Assembly: GCF_000380985.1 (NCBI RefSeq)
Contig: NZ_KB905704.1
Location: forward strand, 56,619 to 120,618
Reading direction: 5' to 3'
Origin: Proteiniphilum acetatigenes DSM 18083
GTDB lineage: Bacteria; Bacteroidota; Bacteroidia; Bacteroidales; Dysgonomonadaceae
DNA: 64,000 nucleotides
Shown: one piece after another, positions 55,895-64,000 of the stretch
How the letters are laid out: the number at the start of each line of letters is the position of its first letter
Numbering within the stretch: position 1 is the first letter of the stretch
The notes under the pieces: model-generated
The model's database searches: none
Told to the model about the DNA's origin: nothing
The model's input: only the letters and a program-made list of their open reading frames with translations
Translations under genes and position numbers: made by a program

Positions 55895-57562
55895 ATGAAG
55901 GAAGAAGAAAAAGAGATTAACAATCAAAAAGAAGATAAGACTCCATCAGAAAAAGAGGTTTCTCAGGGTCGCCGTGATGCGCTTAAGGCTATAGTTTCCG
56001 TACCGGTATTGGGGGCTATGGCTTATGGGGTTTACAGGAAGAAAAAAGCAGAAAGTACCCACCGTAACGCAGCGGAGATGTCCCGTTTCCGTACGGATGT
56101 GGTACCTTACTCGCCACCCTCTCCCGATGCGGAAACAATCCGGATAGGTATCATCGGTTTCGGTATCAGGGGAACACAATTGGTACAGGGGTTGGGTTTT
56201 GCCACTCCCGAATATGTGGAAGGTCTGATCCAGCAATCGAAAATAAACCCGGAGAATACCCGTTACCAGGATTTTATGGAGCAGGATGATCTGCGGGTAG
56301 TGATTACTGCGGTGTGCGATATTTTTGATACTTACGGTGAAGAGGCTGTACTTGCCGGAGCCAATATCCACAGAGAGGGAGTGGGAGGGACATTAGGCCC
56401 TAAACCCAGGCGATATCGCCATTATAAGGAATTATTGGCTGCGCCCGATGTGGATGCCGTGGTAATCGCATCGCCTGATCATTGGCACGGTACCATGGCT
56501 ATGGATGCTATCAGGGCCGGTAAACATGTCTATGTGGAGAAGCCGATGACATGGACGGTTCCCGAAACTTATGAGCTTCGCTCTTTGGCGAGAAGCAACC
56601 CTCAACTGGTATTTCAGTTGGGACATCAAAACAGACAGATAGAAGCTTACGAGAGGGCACGGCAGATCATCGAAAGAGGGCTGTTGGGGAAAATCTCTCT
56701 GGTAGAGACCGGTACCAACCGCAATGACCCCAATGGCGCATGGGTTTATCCAATCCATAAGGATGCCAATCAAAAAACCATTGACTGGCAGCAGTTTGAA
56801 GGAAATCCGGACAGGATTAAAGAATATATGGACTATATGACTTCGGCAGGATTGTTGAAGTATGTGGGGCCTGAATCCCGTGAGAAGTTCAGCCTGGAAA
56901 GATTTTTCCGCTGGCGCTGCTGGTGGGATTACAGTACCGGCCTGAGCGGCGATCTGCTGACACACGAGTATGATGCGATGAACCAGATCCTTCATCTGGG
57001 TATTCCCTCATCGGCCACCTCTTCGGGAGGAGTCTATTTCTTTAAGGACGGCCGTACCGTACCCGATGTATTACAAACGGTATTTGAGTTCAGAGATAAG
57101 GAACTCACCATGTTGTATTCAGCTACGTTGGCCAACCAGTTCAGTCGTAGCCGGAAAATCATGGGGCACGATGCAACCATGGAAGTGGGCAACACGCTCA
57201 AGGTGACTGTGGACCCTCAGTCAGAACAGTATCGTAGTCAGATCGACCAGGGTATTGTGAAATTAGACGAACCGTTTTATACCTATCTTCCGGGGCAGAG
57301 TGTAGATGCTGTGTCGACCGCCACCGAGAGATATTTTGCCGAACGGGGCCTTCTCTATTCATTCATCAGTGGAAAGCGTTACAACACTACTTTCCTGCAT
57401 CTGAAAGAATGGCTCGATTGCATCAGGAACGGTAAACAACCCTCTTGCGGTATCGATCAGGGATTCGAGGAAGCTATTACCGCCCATATGGGAACACGGG
57501 CGTACCTTGAAGGAAGGACAATGTATTGGGATAAGGATAAAGAAGAGATAACCAGAGAATAA
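55895..57562 (+). CDS. Gfo/Idh/MocA-family oxidoreductase with Tat-like N terminus
   Basis: 555 residues. A charged N terminus leads into GRRDALKAIVSVPVLGAMAY, a twin-arginine-like export signal or anchor. The Rossmann domain begins IRIGIIGFGIRGTQLVQG, and the family motif HVYVEKPMTWT (EKP) with SPDHWHGTMA is present. The C-terminal beta-sheet domain contains the WRCWWDYSTGLSGDLLTHE segment seen in the glycosidase-like branch. It probably oxidises a sugar hydroxyl, such as C3, with tightly bound NAD. It lies 12 bp after doxX-like and 39 bp before a second oxidoreductase. Confidence 0.9.
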   Translation: MKEEEKEINNQKEDKTPSEKEVSQGRRDALKAIVSVPVLGAMAYGVYRKKKAESTHRNAAEMSRFRTDVVPYSPPSPDAETIRIGIIGFGIRGTQLVQGLGFATPEYVEGLIQQSKINPENTRYQDFMEQDDLRVVITAVCDIFDTYGEEAVLAGANIHREGVGGTLGPKPRRYRHYKELLAAPDVDAVVIASPDHWHGTMAMDAIRAGKHVYVEKPMTWTVPETYELRSLARSNPQLVFQLGHQNRQIEAYERARQIIERGLLGKISLVETGTNRNDPNGAWVYPIHKDANQKTIDWQQFEGNPDRIKEYMDYMTSAGLLKYVGPESREKFSLERFFRWRCWWDYSTGLSGDLLTHEYDAMNQILHLGIPSSATSSGGVYFFKDGRTVPDVLQTVFEFRDKELTMLYSATLANQFSRSRKIMGHDATMEVGNTLKVTVDPQSEQYRSQIDQGIVKLDEPFYTYLPGQSVDAVSTATERYFAERGLLYSFISGKRYNTTFLHLKEWLDCIRNGKQPSCGIDQGFEEAITAHMGTRAYLEGRTMYWDKDKEEITRE

Positions 57563-57601
57563 ATATCAAAGACGTTAAAATTTAATCCAAAAAAAGTACT
57601 T

Positions 57602-59071
57602 ATGTCATCAAAAATTTCAAGAAGAAAATTCTTAGAAACCGGCGCAATTGCAGCAGCCGGTCTCACAGTTGTACCTTCTTCGGTACTGGGAAAGAGTATG
57701 GGGTACAAGGCTCCGAGTGATAAACTCAACATTGTAGGTGTTGGTGTTGGAGGGATGGGTAATGCTAACCTGAACCAGCTCCAGAGTGAGAATATCATCG
57801 GGCTTTGCGATGTAGACTGGAGATACAGCAAGCGTGTATTCGACAAATATCCCAATGCGAAGAAATATTACGACTACAGGAAGATGTATGATGAGTTGGG
57901 TAAATCCATCGACGGTGTAGTGGTGGCTACTGCCGACCATACACACGCGATTATTGCCGCAGACGCTATGACGATGGGCAAACATGTGTATGTACAGAAA
58001 CCGCTTACTCATAGCGTGTACGAATCGCGTCTGTTGACAAAACTTGCCGCCAAACATAAAGTGGCTACCAGTATGGGTAACCAGGGTTCTTCCGGCCCCG
58101 GTGTTCGGCAGGTGATCGACTGGATCAGAGACGGGCAGATCGGTGAAGTAACGAAAGTAGAAGCATTTACCGACAGACCTATCTGGCCGCAAGGATTAAT
58201 GACTCCTAAGCAAGCGCATAAAGTTCCTTCTACCTTGAACTGGGATCTCTTCATCGGCCCGGCTAAAAAACGTCCGTTCAATGAAATTTATCATCCATGG
58301 AACTGGCGCGGATGGTGGGACTTCGGAACCGGCGCTCTGGGTGATATGGCTTGTCATATCCTTCACCCGGTATTTAAAGGATTGAACCTGGGATATCCCA
58401 CAAAAGTACAGGGATCATCCACCATGTTGCTTACCGACTGTGCTCCTAATGCACAGATGGTGAAATATGTGTTCCCGCAACGCGACAACCTGCCCAAAGT
58501 GGGTATGCCCGAAGTTGAGGTGACCTGGTACGACGGAGGTTTGACTCCTATGCGTCCTGAAGGTGTTCCCGCCGGTAAGAACCTAAATGATCAGGGTGGT
58601 GGTGTGATATTCTACGGTACCAAAGATATCCTTATCTGCGGATGCTATGGTGTAAATCCATGGTTAGTTTCCGGACGTACTCCCAATTCTCCGAAAACAC
58701 AACGTGAAGTAACCCTTTCTCACGAAATGGACTGGGTGCGTGCATGTAAGGAATCTCCCGAAAACCGCGTTGAAACAGCTTCACCTTTCTCTGAAGCAGG
58801 ACCTTTCAACGAAATGGTGGTGATGGGTGTGCTCGCAGTAAGACTGCAGGCTTTGAATCAGGAATTGCACTGGGATGGTGAAAATATGAAATTCACGAAC
58901 ATTCCGTCCGACGCGACTATCAGAACTATTATTGAAGACGGTTTCAAAATCACCGACGGTCACCCCACATTCGACAAGACATGGACTGACCCGGTGAATG
59001 CCACTGCGTATGCGGAAGAGATGATCAAGCATACTTATCAGAATGGCTGGAAATTACCGGATATGCCTTAA
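57602..59071 (+). CDS. Gfo/Idh/MocA-family oxidoreductase, Tat-exported
   Basis: 489 residues. The N terminus is a clear Tat signal, SRRKFLETGAIAAAGLTVV, ending near SVLG. NAD-binding motif VGVGVGGMGNANLNQL; the usual EKP motif reads YVQKPLTHS. The WNWRGWWDFGTGALGDMACH segment matches the glycoside-active branch. It is a second, non-identical oxidoreductase of the operon, perhaps acting on a different ring position or in the reverse direction (inference). Confidence 0.92.
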   Translation: MSSKISRRKFLETGAIAAAGLTVVPSSVLGKSMGYKAPSDKLNIVGVGVGGMGNANLNQLQSENIIGLCDVDWRYSKRVFDKYPNAKKYYDYRKMYDELGKSIDGVVVATADHTHAIIAADAMTMGKHVYVQKPLTHSVYESRLLTKLAAKHKVATSMGNQGSSGPGVRQVIDWIRDGQIGEVTKVEAFTDRPIWPQGLMTPKQAHKVPSTLNWDLFIGPAKKRPFNEIYHPWNWRGWWDFGTGALGDMACHILHPVFKGLNLGYPTKVQGSSTMLLTDCAPNAQMVKYVFPQRDNLPKVGMPEVEVTWYDGGLTPMRPEGVPAGKNLNDQGGGVIFYGTKDILICGCYGVNPWLVSGRTPNSPKTQREVTLSHEMDWVRACKESPENRVETASPFSEAGPFNEMVVMGVLAVRLQALNQELHWDGENMKFTNIPSDATIRTIIEDGFKITDGHPTFDKTWTDPVNATAYAEEMIKHTYQNGWKLPDMP

Positions 59072-59178
59072 TCAGGCAGTAGTGAACAGTATTGAAGGGA
59101 ATAGCGACGGCTTTGTCTGTCGTTATTCCCCCATTTCAACAGAAGTTAATTATCAGTTTAATTAAAAGAAAAATAGTT

Positions 59179-60072
59179 ATGAAACGAATTAAAAAATCAA
59201 TTTACGGATTAAGTTGTTGTATGCTTGCAAGTGTATTGATGGCTTGCGGCCCCGGTGGAAAAAAGACCGATGCTGCCGCAGATAATGGAGCCGATTCTAC
59301 TATGGAAAGTGCCGTTCCTGAATATACAGTATTGGATAAACCCCAGGTAGATTTATCTCAGTTCCAGACAGATAAAGACGGATATATCGTTATCTTCAAC
59401 GGTAAAGACTTCACAGGATGGAGAGGTTACGGAAAAGATGACGTTCCCGGGAAATGGACTATCGAAGATGGTGCGATCAAGTTTAACGGTTCCGGTGGTG
59501 GTGAAGCACAGGACTCAGACGGTGGCGATATCATCTTTGCTCATAAGTTCAAAAATTTTGAACTGGATTTCGAGTGGAAAGTAGCCAAAGGTAGCAACTC
59601 AGGTGTATTCTATCTTGCACAGGAAGTGCAGACTAAAGATCCTAACACCGGAGAAATGAGGATGGAACCCATTTATATCTCTGCTCCCGAAGCTCAGATA
59701 CTTGACAATGAAAATCATCCTGATGCAAAATTGGGTAAGGATAACAACCGCCAGTCACTGTCGTTGTACGACATGATTCCGGCTGTTCCCCAGAATTCAA
59801 AACCGTTTGGAGAATGGAATACCGGTGGGATAATGGTTTATAAAGGAACCGTTGTACATAAGCAGAATGGTGAAAACGTGGTTGAATACCATTTGTGGAC
59901 ACAACAGTGGACAGACATGTTGCAGGCAAGTAAATTCAGCCAGGATAAATGGCCTTTGGCATTCGAATTGCTGAACAACTGTGGTGGTGAAAACCGCGAA
60001 GGTTACATCGGTCTGCAGGATCATGGCGACGATGTCTGGTTCAGAAACATCAGGGTCAAAATATTAGATTAA
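59179..60072 (+). CDS. DUF1080 lipoprotein, probable 3-keto-glycoside lyase/hydrolase
   Basis: 297 residues from ATG 59179, which gives a proper lipoprotein signal (LASVLMAC, Cys22). The upstream in-frame start at 59092 would bury that signal. The DUF1080 jelly-roll fold shows IFNGKDFTGWRGYG, WTIEDGAIKFNGSGGG, LDFEWKVAKGSNSGVFYL and the end motif GYIGLQDHGDDVWFRNI. Characterised members cleave 3-keto-disaccharides or 3-keto-glucosides. It follows the two exported oxidoreductases and precedes the TIM-barrel gene. Confidence 0.93.
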   Translation: MKRIKKSIYGLSCCMLASVLMACGPGGKKTDAAADNGADSTMESAVPEYTVLDKPQVDLSQFQTDKDGYIVIFNGKDFTGWRGYGKDDVPGKWTIEDGAIKFNGSGGGEAQDSDGGDIIFAHKFKNFELDFEWKVAKGSNSGVFYLAQEVQTKDPNTGEMRMEPIYISAPEAQILDNENHPDAKLGKDNNRQSLSLYDMIPAVPQNSKPFGEWNTGGIMVYKGTVVHKQNGENVVEYHLWTQQWTDMLQASKFSQDKWPLAFELLNNCGGENREGYIGLQDHGDDVWFRNIRVKILD

Positions 60073-60090
60073 TTTTATCAAACAACCGGA

Positions 60091-60127
60091 AAGAATATTT
60101 CTACTGAAAGGTGGAAATATTCTTTTT
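60091..60127 (+). terminator. Hairpin between the DUF1080 and TIM-barrel genes
   Basis: AAGAATATTTC (60091-60101) pairs with GAAATATTCTT (60114-60124), with TTTTTCTT overlapping its end. Because the downstream gene belongs to the same set, this may cause partial termination and set gene dosage. Confidence 0.6.
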
Positions 60128-60145
60128 CTTTAAACAAGCAATACA

Positions 60146-61015
60146 ATGAAAAAAGGTTCATTTTTATTAATGGCTGTGCTTCTGAGCGGTCTGTTTATGT
60201 TACCGGCCTGCACCCAGAAAAAAGAAATTTATCTTCAGCTTTATTCAGTACGCGACGATATCAAAGCCGACTATAAAGGTACTGTCGCTAAAGTCGCTGA
60301 AATGGGATATACCGGAGTAGAAGCAGCCGGTTATGGCGATGGACAGTTTTATGGCTTGTCACCAGCCGATTTCAAAAAATCTATTGAAGAGGTGGGTATG
60401 GAAGTACTCTCTTCCCATACGGCAAGACCATTGGCTGACAGTGTAGCCGCAACCAACTGGGATGAGGTTTGGGCCTGGTGGGATACCGCTATTCAGGCGC
60501 ATAAAGAGGCAGGTATGAAATATATTGTTACCCCCTGGATGCCTACACCTGCCACGTTGGCCGATCTGCAGGCCTATTGTGATTATTATAACCAAATCGG
60601 TGAGAAGTGCAATGCGGCCGGTATCCGCTTCGGCTACCACAACCACGATTTCGAATTCAAGGAGATAGAAGGCCAGTTGATGTATGATTATATGCTCAAC
60701 AATACCGATCCCTCCAAGGTATTCTTCCAGATGGATGTCTATTGGGTAGTGAAAGGCGGTAAAGATCCGGTGGATTATTTCAACAATTATCCCGGCCGTT
60801 TCGAACTACTTCATATCAAGGACGAACTCGAATTGGGCAGAAGCGGTGAGGTCGATTTCGAGAGCATTTATAACAATGCTGAAACTGCCGGAGCCAAATA
60901 CATGATCGTGGAGGTAGAAAGATATACCGAAGGATTAACTCCTTTTGAAAGTGTAAAGGAAAGTTATGACTTTTTGAATGATGCTCCTTATGTAAAAGCA
61001 CGCTATTCAAAATAA
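60146..61015 (+). CDS. Sugar phosphate isomerase/epimerase-like TIM-barrel lipoprotein
   Basis: 289 residues with a lipoprotein signal (FMLPAC, Cys22). The AP-endonuclease-2/xylose-isomerase-like barrel carries likely metal ligands: His in RFGYHNHDFEFKE, Asp in FFQMDVYWV, His in ELLHIKDE and Glu in MIVEVERY. In a related Bacteroides pathway, proteins of this fold hydrate the glycal enone made from a 3-keto-glycoside, a role that fits here. It is last in the operon and followed by a strong terminator. Confidence 0.9.
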   Translation: MKKGSFLLMAVLLSGLFMLPACTQKKEIYLQLYSVRDDIKADYKGTVAKVAEMGYTGVEAAGYGDGQFYGLSPADFKKSIEEVGMEVLSSHTARPLADSVAATNWDEVWAWWDTAIQAHKEAGMKYIVTPWMPTPATLADLQAYCDYYNQIGEKCNAAGIRFGYHNHDFEFKEIEGQLMYDYMLNNTDPSKVFFQMDVYWVVKGGKDPVDYFNNYPGRFELLHIKDELELGRSGEVDFESIYNNAETAGAKYMIVEVERYTEGLTPFESVKESYDFLNDAPYVKARYSK

Positions 61016-61042
61016 CCCCTTCCGTTCATACGGACCATAGAG

Positions 61043-61075
61043 AAAACCCGGGCAGATATCTGTTCCGGGTTTTTT
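61043..61075 (+). terminator. Terminator of the 3-keto-sugar operon
   Basis: AAAACCCGG (61043-61051) pairs with CCGGGTTTT (61065-61073), extended inward by CAG/CTG, with a run of T at 61070-61075. RHS-derived sequence starts within about 35 bp after it. Confidence 0.92.
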
Positions 61076-61107
61076 GTCTCTTGTTGTGCCTCCTCTGTCA
61101 CCTCTCA

Positions 61108-62450
61108 TTGTACAACGGAAATATCGGCGCGATGAAGTGGAAGTCGGATAACGATACCATCGAGCGGGGCTACAAGTTCACGTATGATAGCCTGAACCGG
61201 TTGACGGGGGCAACGTACGGCGAGGGGGTAAGCCTGGCTTCCAACCTGAACCGCTTTAACGAGGTTGTGACCTATAACGATAAGATGGGGAATATTAAGA
61301 CACTGATACGTCGTGGCAAATTGAACAGCGAATACGGGGATATGGACAACCTGACGTATACCTATACGGGCAACAAACTCACGAAGGTCCTGGATGCGGT
61401 CACAACGCCGATTACCTATCAGGGTGCCTTCCATTTTGTGGACAGGGCAAACGTTGACAACGAGTACACGTATAACAAGAATGGCAACCTGACGAAAGAT
61501 TTGAACAAAAACATCACTTCAATCACATATAATGCATTAAATTTGCCTAATGTAATCACTTACTCGAACAATAATACCGTTACCTATACATACGACGGTT
61601 TGGGCAGTAAGTTAAGCGTAGCTTATTACAACAAGTCGGAGAGTATCACCACGAAGATTGAGTATGTGGGAAACAAGGTTTATATGAACGGCACGTTGAG
61701 CATGCTCCTGACGGAGGAGGGTTATGCGACGGTATCGGGAACCCCGGTGTACTATTACTACCTGAAGGACCACCAGGGCAATAACCAGGTAGTGATCAAC
61801 CAGGCAGGTACGGTACAGGAGGTTAACCATTACTATCCTTTCGGAGGGTTATTTGGTGAAGGCACGCAACCCTCCATCCAGCGTTACAAGTACAACGGCA
61901 AGGAGCTGGACCGTGAGATGGAACTGGACATGTACGGTTATGGTGCACGGCATTACGATGCCGCACTGGACAGGTGGTTTACAATTGATCCGATGGCTGA
62001 AGAATATTATGGTTGGAGTTTGTATTCTTATATAGGTAATAATCCTATTACCTATATAGATCCAAACGGTATGTTCAGGACAAAATTTGGAGGGTGGTTG
62101 TATAAATTATTTAATGGTGGAGAAGAAATTTTGAGAGATAAAGGAGGGGAATACTTTGTCAGTCAAAAGGTTGATTATGAAGGTGATGATCCAGGAATAA
62201 CGGTAAAGAGATCTTTTGATTGGAAGGGGCGAACAGAAGGAAAAGATTTAGGATTTGAGTCTGAAAAAATGCGTATATAGCTCAAATGAGGTTCAAGGAA
62301 ATGATTCTCCGGAATGGTTGAGAATATTACGAAACTGACAGCAGAAGCGAGGCAATAGCCAGTTTGCTGAAACCCGTATCAATGGTAATTTTGCTAAATC
62401 CTATTGCAAGAACAGCCAATAATGCTATTAACGCCTCTAAGGGGAGTTAG
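61108..62450 (+). pseudogene. RHS-repeat protein, N-terminally truncated, with frameshifted toxin tip
   Basis: An open frame to 62280 carries several YD/RHS repeats (FTYDSLNRLTGATYGEG, YTYDGLGSK) and an intact RHS core (YYYLKDHQGNNQVVINQAG, YNGKELDREMELDMYGYGAR, ending NPITYIDPNGM), then a variable tip. Recognisable homology begins abruptly near LYNGNIG (about 61108), so the large N-terminal part is absent. At a six-A run (62264-62269) a one-base change moves the tip into a frame that continues NAYIAQMRFKEMILRNG, an in-frame TGA (62319-62321), then ENYETDSRSEAIA to NNAINASKGS and a stop at 62448-62450. The tip is therefore doubly broken. RHS tips are usually toxins. Confidence 0.75.
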
Positions 62451-62479
62451 ATGCCAGATTTTTTTGGAGGATTTTAATT

Positions 62480-62845
62480 ATGAGTAAAAGAATATACAAT
62501 CTACGAATTTCATGCTCAAATGATATACAAAAAGAAAAGATCTCATGTATTCTCGGTGTAAAGGCCAATAGACAAATGAATGGAACTTGGTGTTTTGAAG
62601 TAGAGGAAGAAGAAATTGATGGATACTTTGACTTCATTAAATATTTTATAGATATACTTGAGGAGAAATATGAGCAGTTGAAATCTATCGAAATATCAAA
62701 AGAGGATATTAGTCTGTGGTTTTTGTACGGGTATGAAAATGAATGTAATATGGAATTTTTACCTTCTGACCTGAAAAGACTAGGAGACAATGGAATTAGC
62801 CTTTGTATTTCCTGTTGGGTTTATAATGGATCTGCTATTTTTTAA
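62480..62845 (+). CDS. Probable immunity protein, DUF4279-like
   Basis: 121 residues, cytosolic and acidic. It resembles the DUF4279 family in layout: LRISCSNDIQKEKISCILGV at the N terminus, a NGTWCFEV strand and a C-terminal LPSDLKRLGDNGISLCISC. A strong GGAGG ribosome-binding site lies 11 bp upstream, unusual for this phylum. Position directly after an RHS tip supports immunity to that toxin. The resemblance is by eye, so the family name is tentative. Confidence 0.6.
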   Translation: MSKRIYNLRISCSNDIQKEKISCILGVKANRQMNGTWCFEVEEEEIDGYFDFIKYFIDILEEKYEQLKSIEISKEDISLWFLYGYENECNMEFLPSDLKRLGDNGISLCISCWVYNGSAIF

Positions 62846-62862
62846 AATTTCTTATATGACCG

Positions 62863-63270
62863 TTGAGAGAACTGAGTTTACAAGAACTAAAGACGGTTGG
62901 GCAGTACGACAACGAGAACGGAAACTTTAAATATGGCGATCAATATTGTAATTGGCATGAGTCGGCGCCTTTAGATAAAGTAAACATTACAGGCTTTAAG
63001 ACTTCCGAAAAGGGGCCGATTAACACTGGTATAAGGAGTGCAATATTATAATACTCCTCCATTCAAATGATGGATTTAAAGGTTATCGAATTGATTTTGA
63101 TAAACAAAAAGGTGCTATATTAATTGGGATAAGCGAAGATCAATTTAGACGCACAATTGATAATGAAATAATGAAAAACGAGGCAATTATAAAAAATTTC
63201 TTTAAGAACAACTTATGGAGGTGAGAAGATTGAGCCTGAACTATTAAAAAAACCACCTAATGACAAATGA
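62863..63270 (+). pseudogene. Second decayed RHS-like toxin tip
   Basis: Three coding-like segments follow each other in different frames. 62863-63051 contains VGQYDNENGNFKYGDQYCNW; 63024-63224, without a start codon, has NDGFKGYRIDFDKQKGAILI, then GISEDQFRRTIDNEIMKNE; the last segment (about 63211-63270) is TYGGEKIEPELLKKPPNDK, whose TGA overlaps the ATG of the next gene. Overlap of that kind is typical of toxin-immunity pairs. It is read as a displaced toxin tip broken by two frameshifts, near 63040 and 63210. No homologous toxin is recognised. Confidence 0.45.
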
Positions 63271-63725
63271 AAATACTATTAATAGTTTCTTTAATAATTA
63301 TTTTGCTTCTTTATAACTGTCAGCGACCAGTTGAGAAGACAAAATGTAATCATGATAAATTCATTCATGAATATGCTGAAGAAAACTTTGATTCTGATAC
63401 ATTCATTGTAAACTTTGATTATATTTTCTTTGCAAATATAGGATCTGACTCCATTATGATTACGGATAATGTGTCTCTTTATGAAATATACAAATCTCAA
63501 TATATTGATAAATTTTCTGATTTTAAGATTTTCTTATGTTCTCTTTATGACGATAAAACTATATTGAAAAAAGAAGATATAGATAACAATATCGAGAAGG
63601 TTAATAAAATAATCTTTCGAAAAGAAACTCTTATTATAGATTCATTGTCGCATGAGAATGTTGATAAAATAAGAGATTATTATTTTACTAATGATGATTT
63701 TTTTAGGACAAATATAGAACAATAG
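63267..63725 (+). CDS. Small hypothetical lipoprotein, possible immunity protein
   Basis: 152 residues. A hydrophobic N terminus ending LLLYNC makes Cys18 a plausible lipidation site. The mature part is very rich in Asp, Ile, Phe and Lys and contains no known motif. Its start overlaps the stop of the decayed tip in an ATGA arrangement. A surface or periplasmic immunity role is inferred only from that position. Composition is more AT-rich than in the core genes. Confidence 0.6.
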   Translation: MKILLIVSLIIILLLYNCQRPVEKTKCNHDKFIHEYAEENFDSDTFIVNFDYIFFANIGSDSIMITDNVSLYEIYKSQYIDKFSDFKIFLCSLYDDKTILKKEDIDNNIEKVNKIIFRKETLIIDSLSHENVDKIRDYYFTNDDFFRTNIEQ

Positions 63726-63749
63726 TCCGTTAAAAATTTACTATATGAG

Positions 63750-64000
63750 TCATGCAGCAATGGCTGCAAACTCCACGAGTTCTTTAACAAGTTTATCATT
63801 TAATCTTCTGTTCGGTTTAATGCCGGACACGCAAATAAATCGCTCAAGCAGGTAGGCATTGTGTATCATTGTTTTACATGATGCCATCGAAAAGGGGATG
63901 CCTTTCTCCTTTGCCAGCACCTTTGCCAGGTTTATTGAGGTAAGAGACGCATTAAAGTTGAACGATAGCTTTGCTACGTCCCTTGCCTGCGATTGCATCA
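63750..64000 (-). mobile_element. Partial IS transposase, C-terminal end at the window edge
   Basis: 82 residues of a minus-strand frame that runs off the right edge. QSQARDVAKLSFNFNASLTS, then INLAKVLAKE resembles the C terminus of IS4-like DDE transposases common in Bacteroidota, where QxRxxxxLxFHFNAS follows the catalytic Glu region. The terminal repeat of the element cannot be fixed; the element end probably lies between 63726 and 63750. Confidence 0.65.

Noticed and set aside
59092..59178. Longer start for the DUF1080 protein
   Set aside because: It would place the lipoprotein signal 30 residues inside the protein.
61081..61131. Start of the RHS fragment just after the operon terminator as a genuine gene start
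   Set aside because: The first codons contain no ATG or ribosome-binding site and RHS homology begins in mid-domain, so it is a truncation.

Overview
The window looks like a chromosomal segment of a Bacteroidota member, most likely order Bacteroidales and perhaps a Dysgonomonadaceae-type anaerobe (the family is a guess). Evidence: SusC/RagA-type N-terminal domains fused to unrelated proteins, lipoprotein and Por-type cell-envelope genes, promoters of the TTTG-19/20-TAnnTTTG class typical of this phylum, weak ribosome binding sites, a tig-clpP-clpX operon and CAD-like ('ECNLRASRSFPF') carbamoyl-phosphate synthetases. No rRNA, tRNA or CRISPR array was seen.

Layout. 0-7.7 kb: a TPR lipoprotein, an ECF sigma factor with a membrane-anchored partner, then a von Willebrand A protein and a serpin. 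Three of these unrelated proteins carry the same SusC-type beta-sandwich domain. 7.7-11.3 kb: a visibly AT-rich block with a broken S41 peptidase, an aldo/keto reductase and a beta-lactamase-fold hydrolase. 11.6-25.4 kb: housekeeping genes, namely clpB, the Trk potassium system (trkH, trkA), dxs, recQ and clpX-clpP-tig. 25.6-32.9 kb: a CPBP membrane protease, a DUF3109 protein, a TetR regulator, fabG with an RluA-type pseudouridine synthase, a second aldo/keto reductase, a sugar nucleotidyltransferase and a CNNM/CBS protein. 33-36.7 kb: galactose operon galM-transporter-galK. 36.9-43.6 kb: a MacAB-TolC-type efflux operon that ends with its own LytS/LytTR two-component system.

43.9-53.4 kb: an unusual putative transcription factor joining an RNA polymerase alpha-CTD-like module to a sigma region 4-like helix-turn-helix, followed by carA and two tandem full-length carB paralogues. 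The carB-carB spacer holds a regular array of fourteen 10-bp units ending 23 bp before the second carB. 53.5-55.2 kb: an acyl-CoA synthetase. 55.4-61.0 kb: a five-gene operon (DoxX, two Gfo/Idh/MocA oxidoreductases, a DUF1080 lipoprotein, a TIM-barrel lipoprotein) that fits an exported oxidation/elimination/hydration route for cleaving glycosides through 3-keto sugars. 61.1-63.7 kb: a polymorphic-toxin graveyard, made of an N-terminally truncated RHS core with a frameshifted toxin tip, an immunity-like gene, a second decayed tip and a lipoprotein that may be its immunity protein. The right edge cuts into an IS transposase on the minus strand.

The most unusual items are the alpha-CTD/sigma-4 composite protein, the carA-carB-carB locus with its decamer array, the exported 3-keto-sugar operon and the serial RHS toxin-tip/immunity modules.
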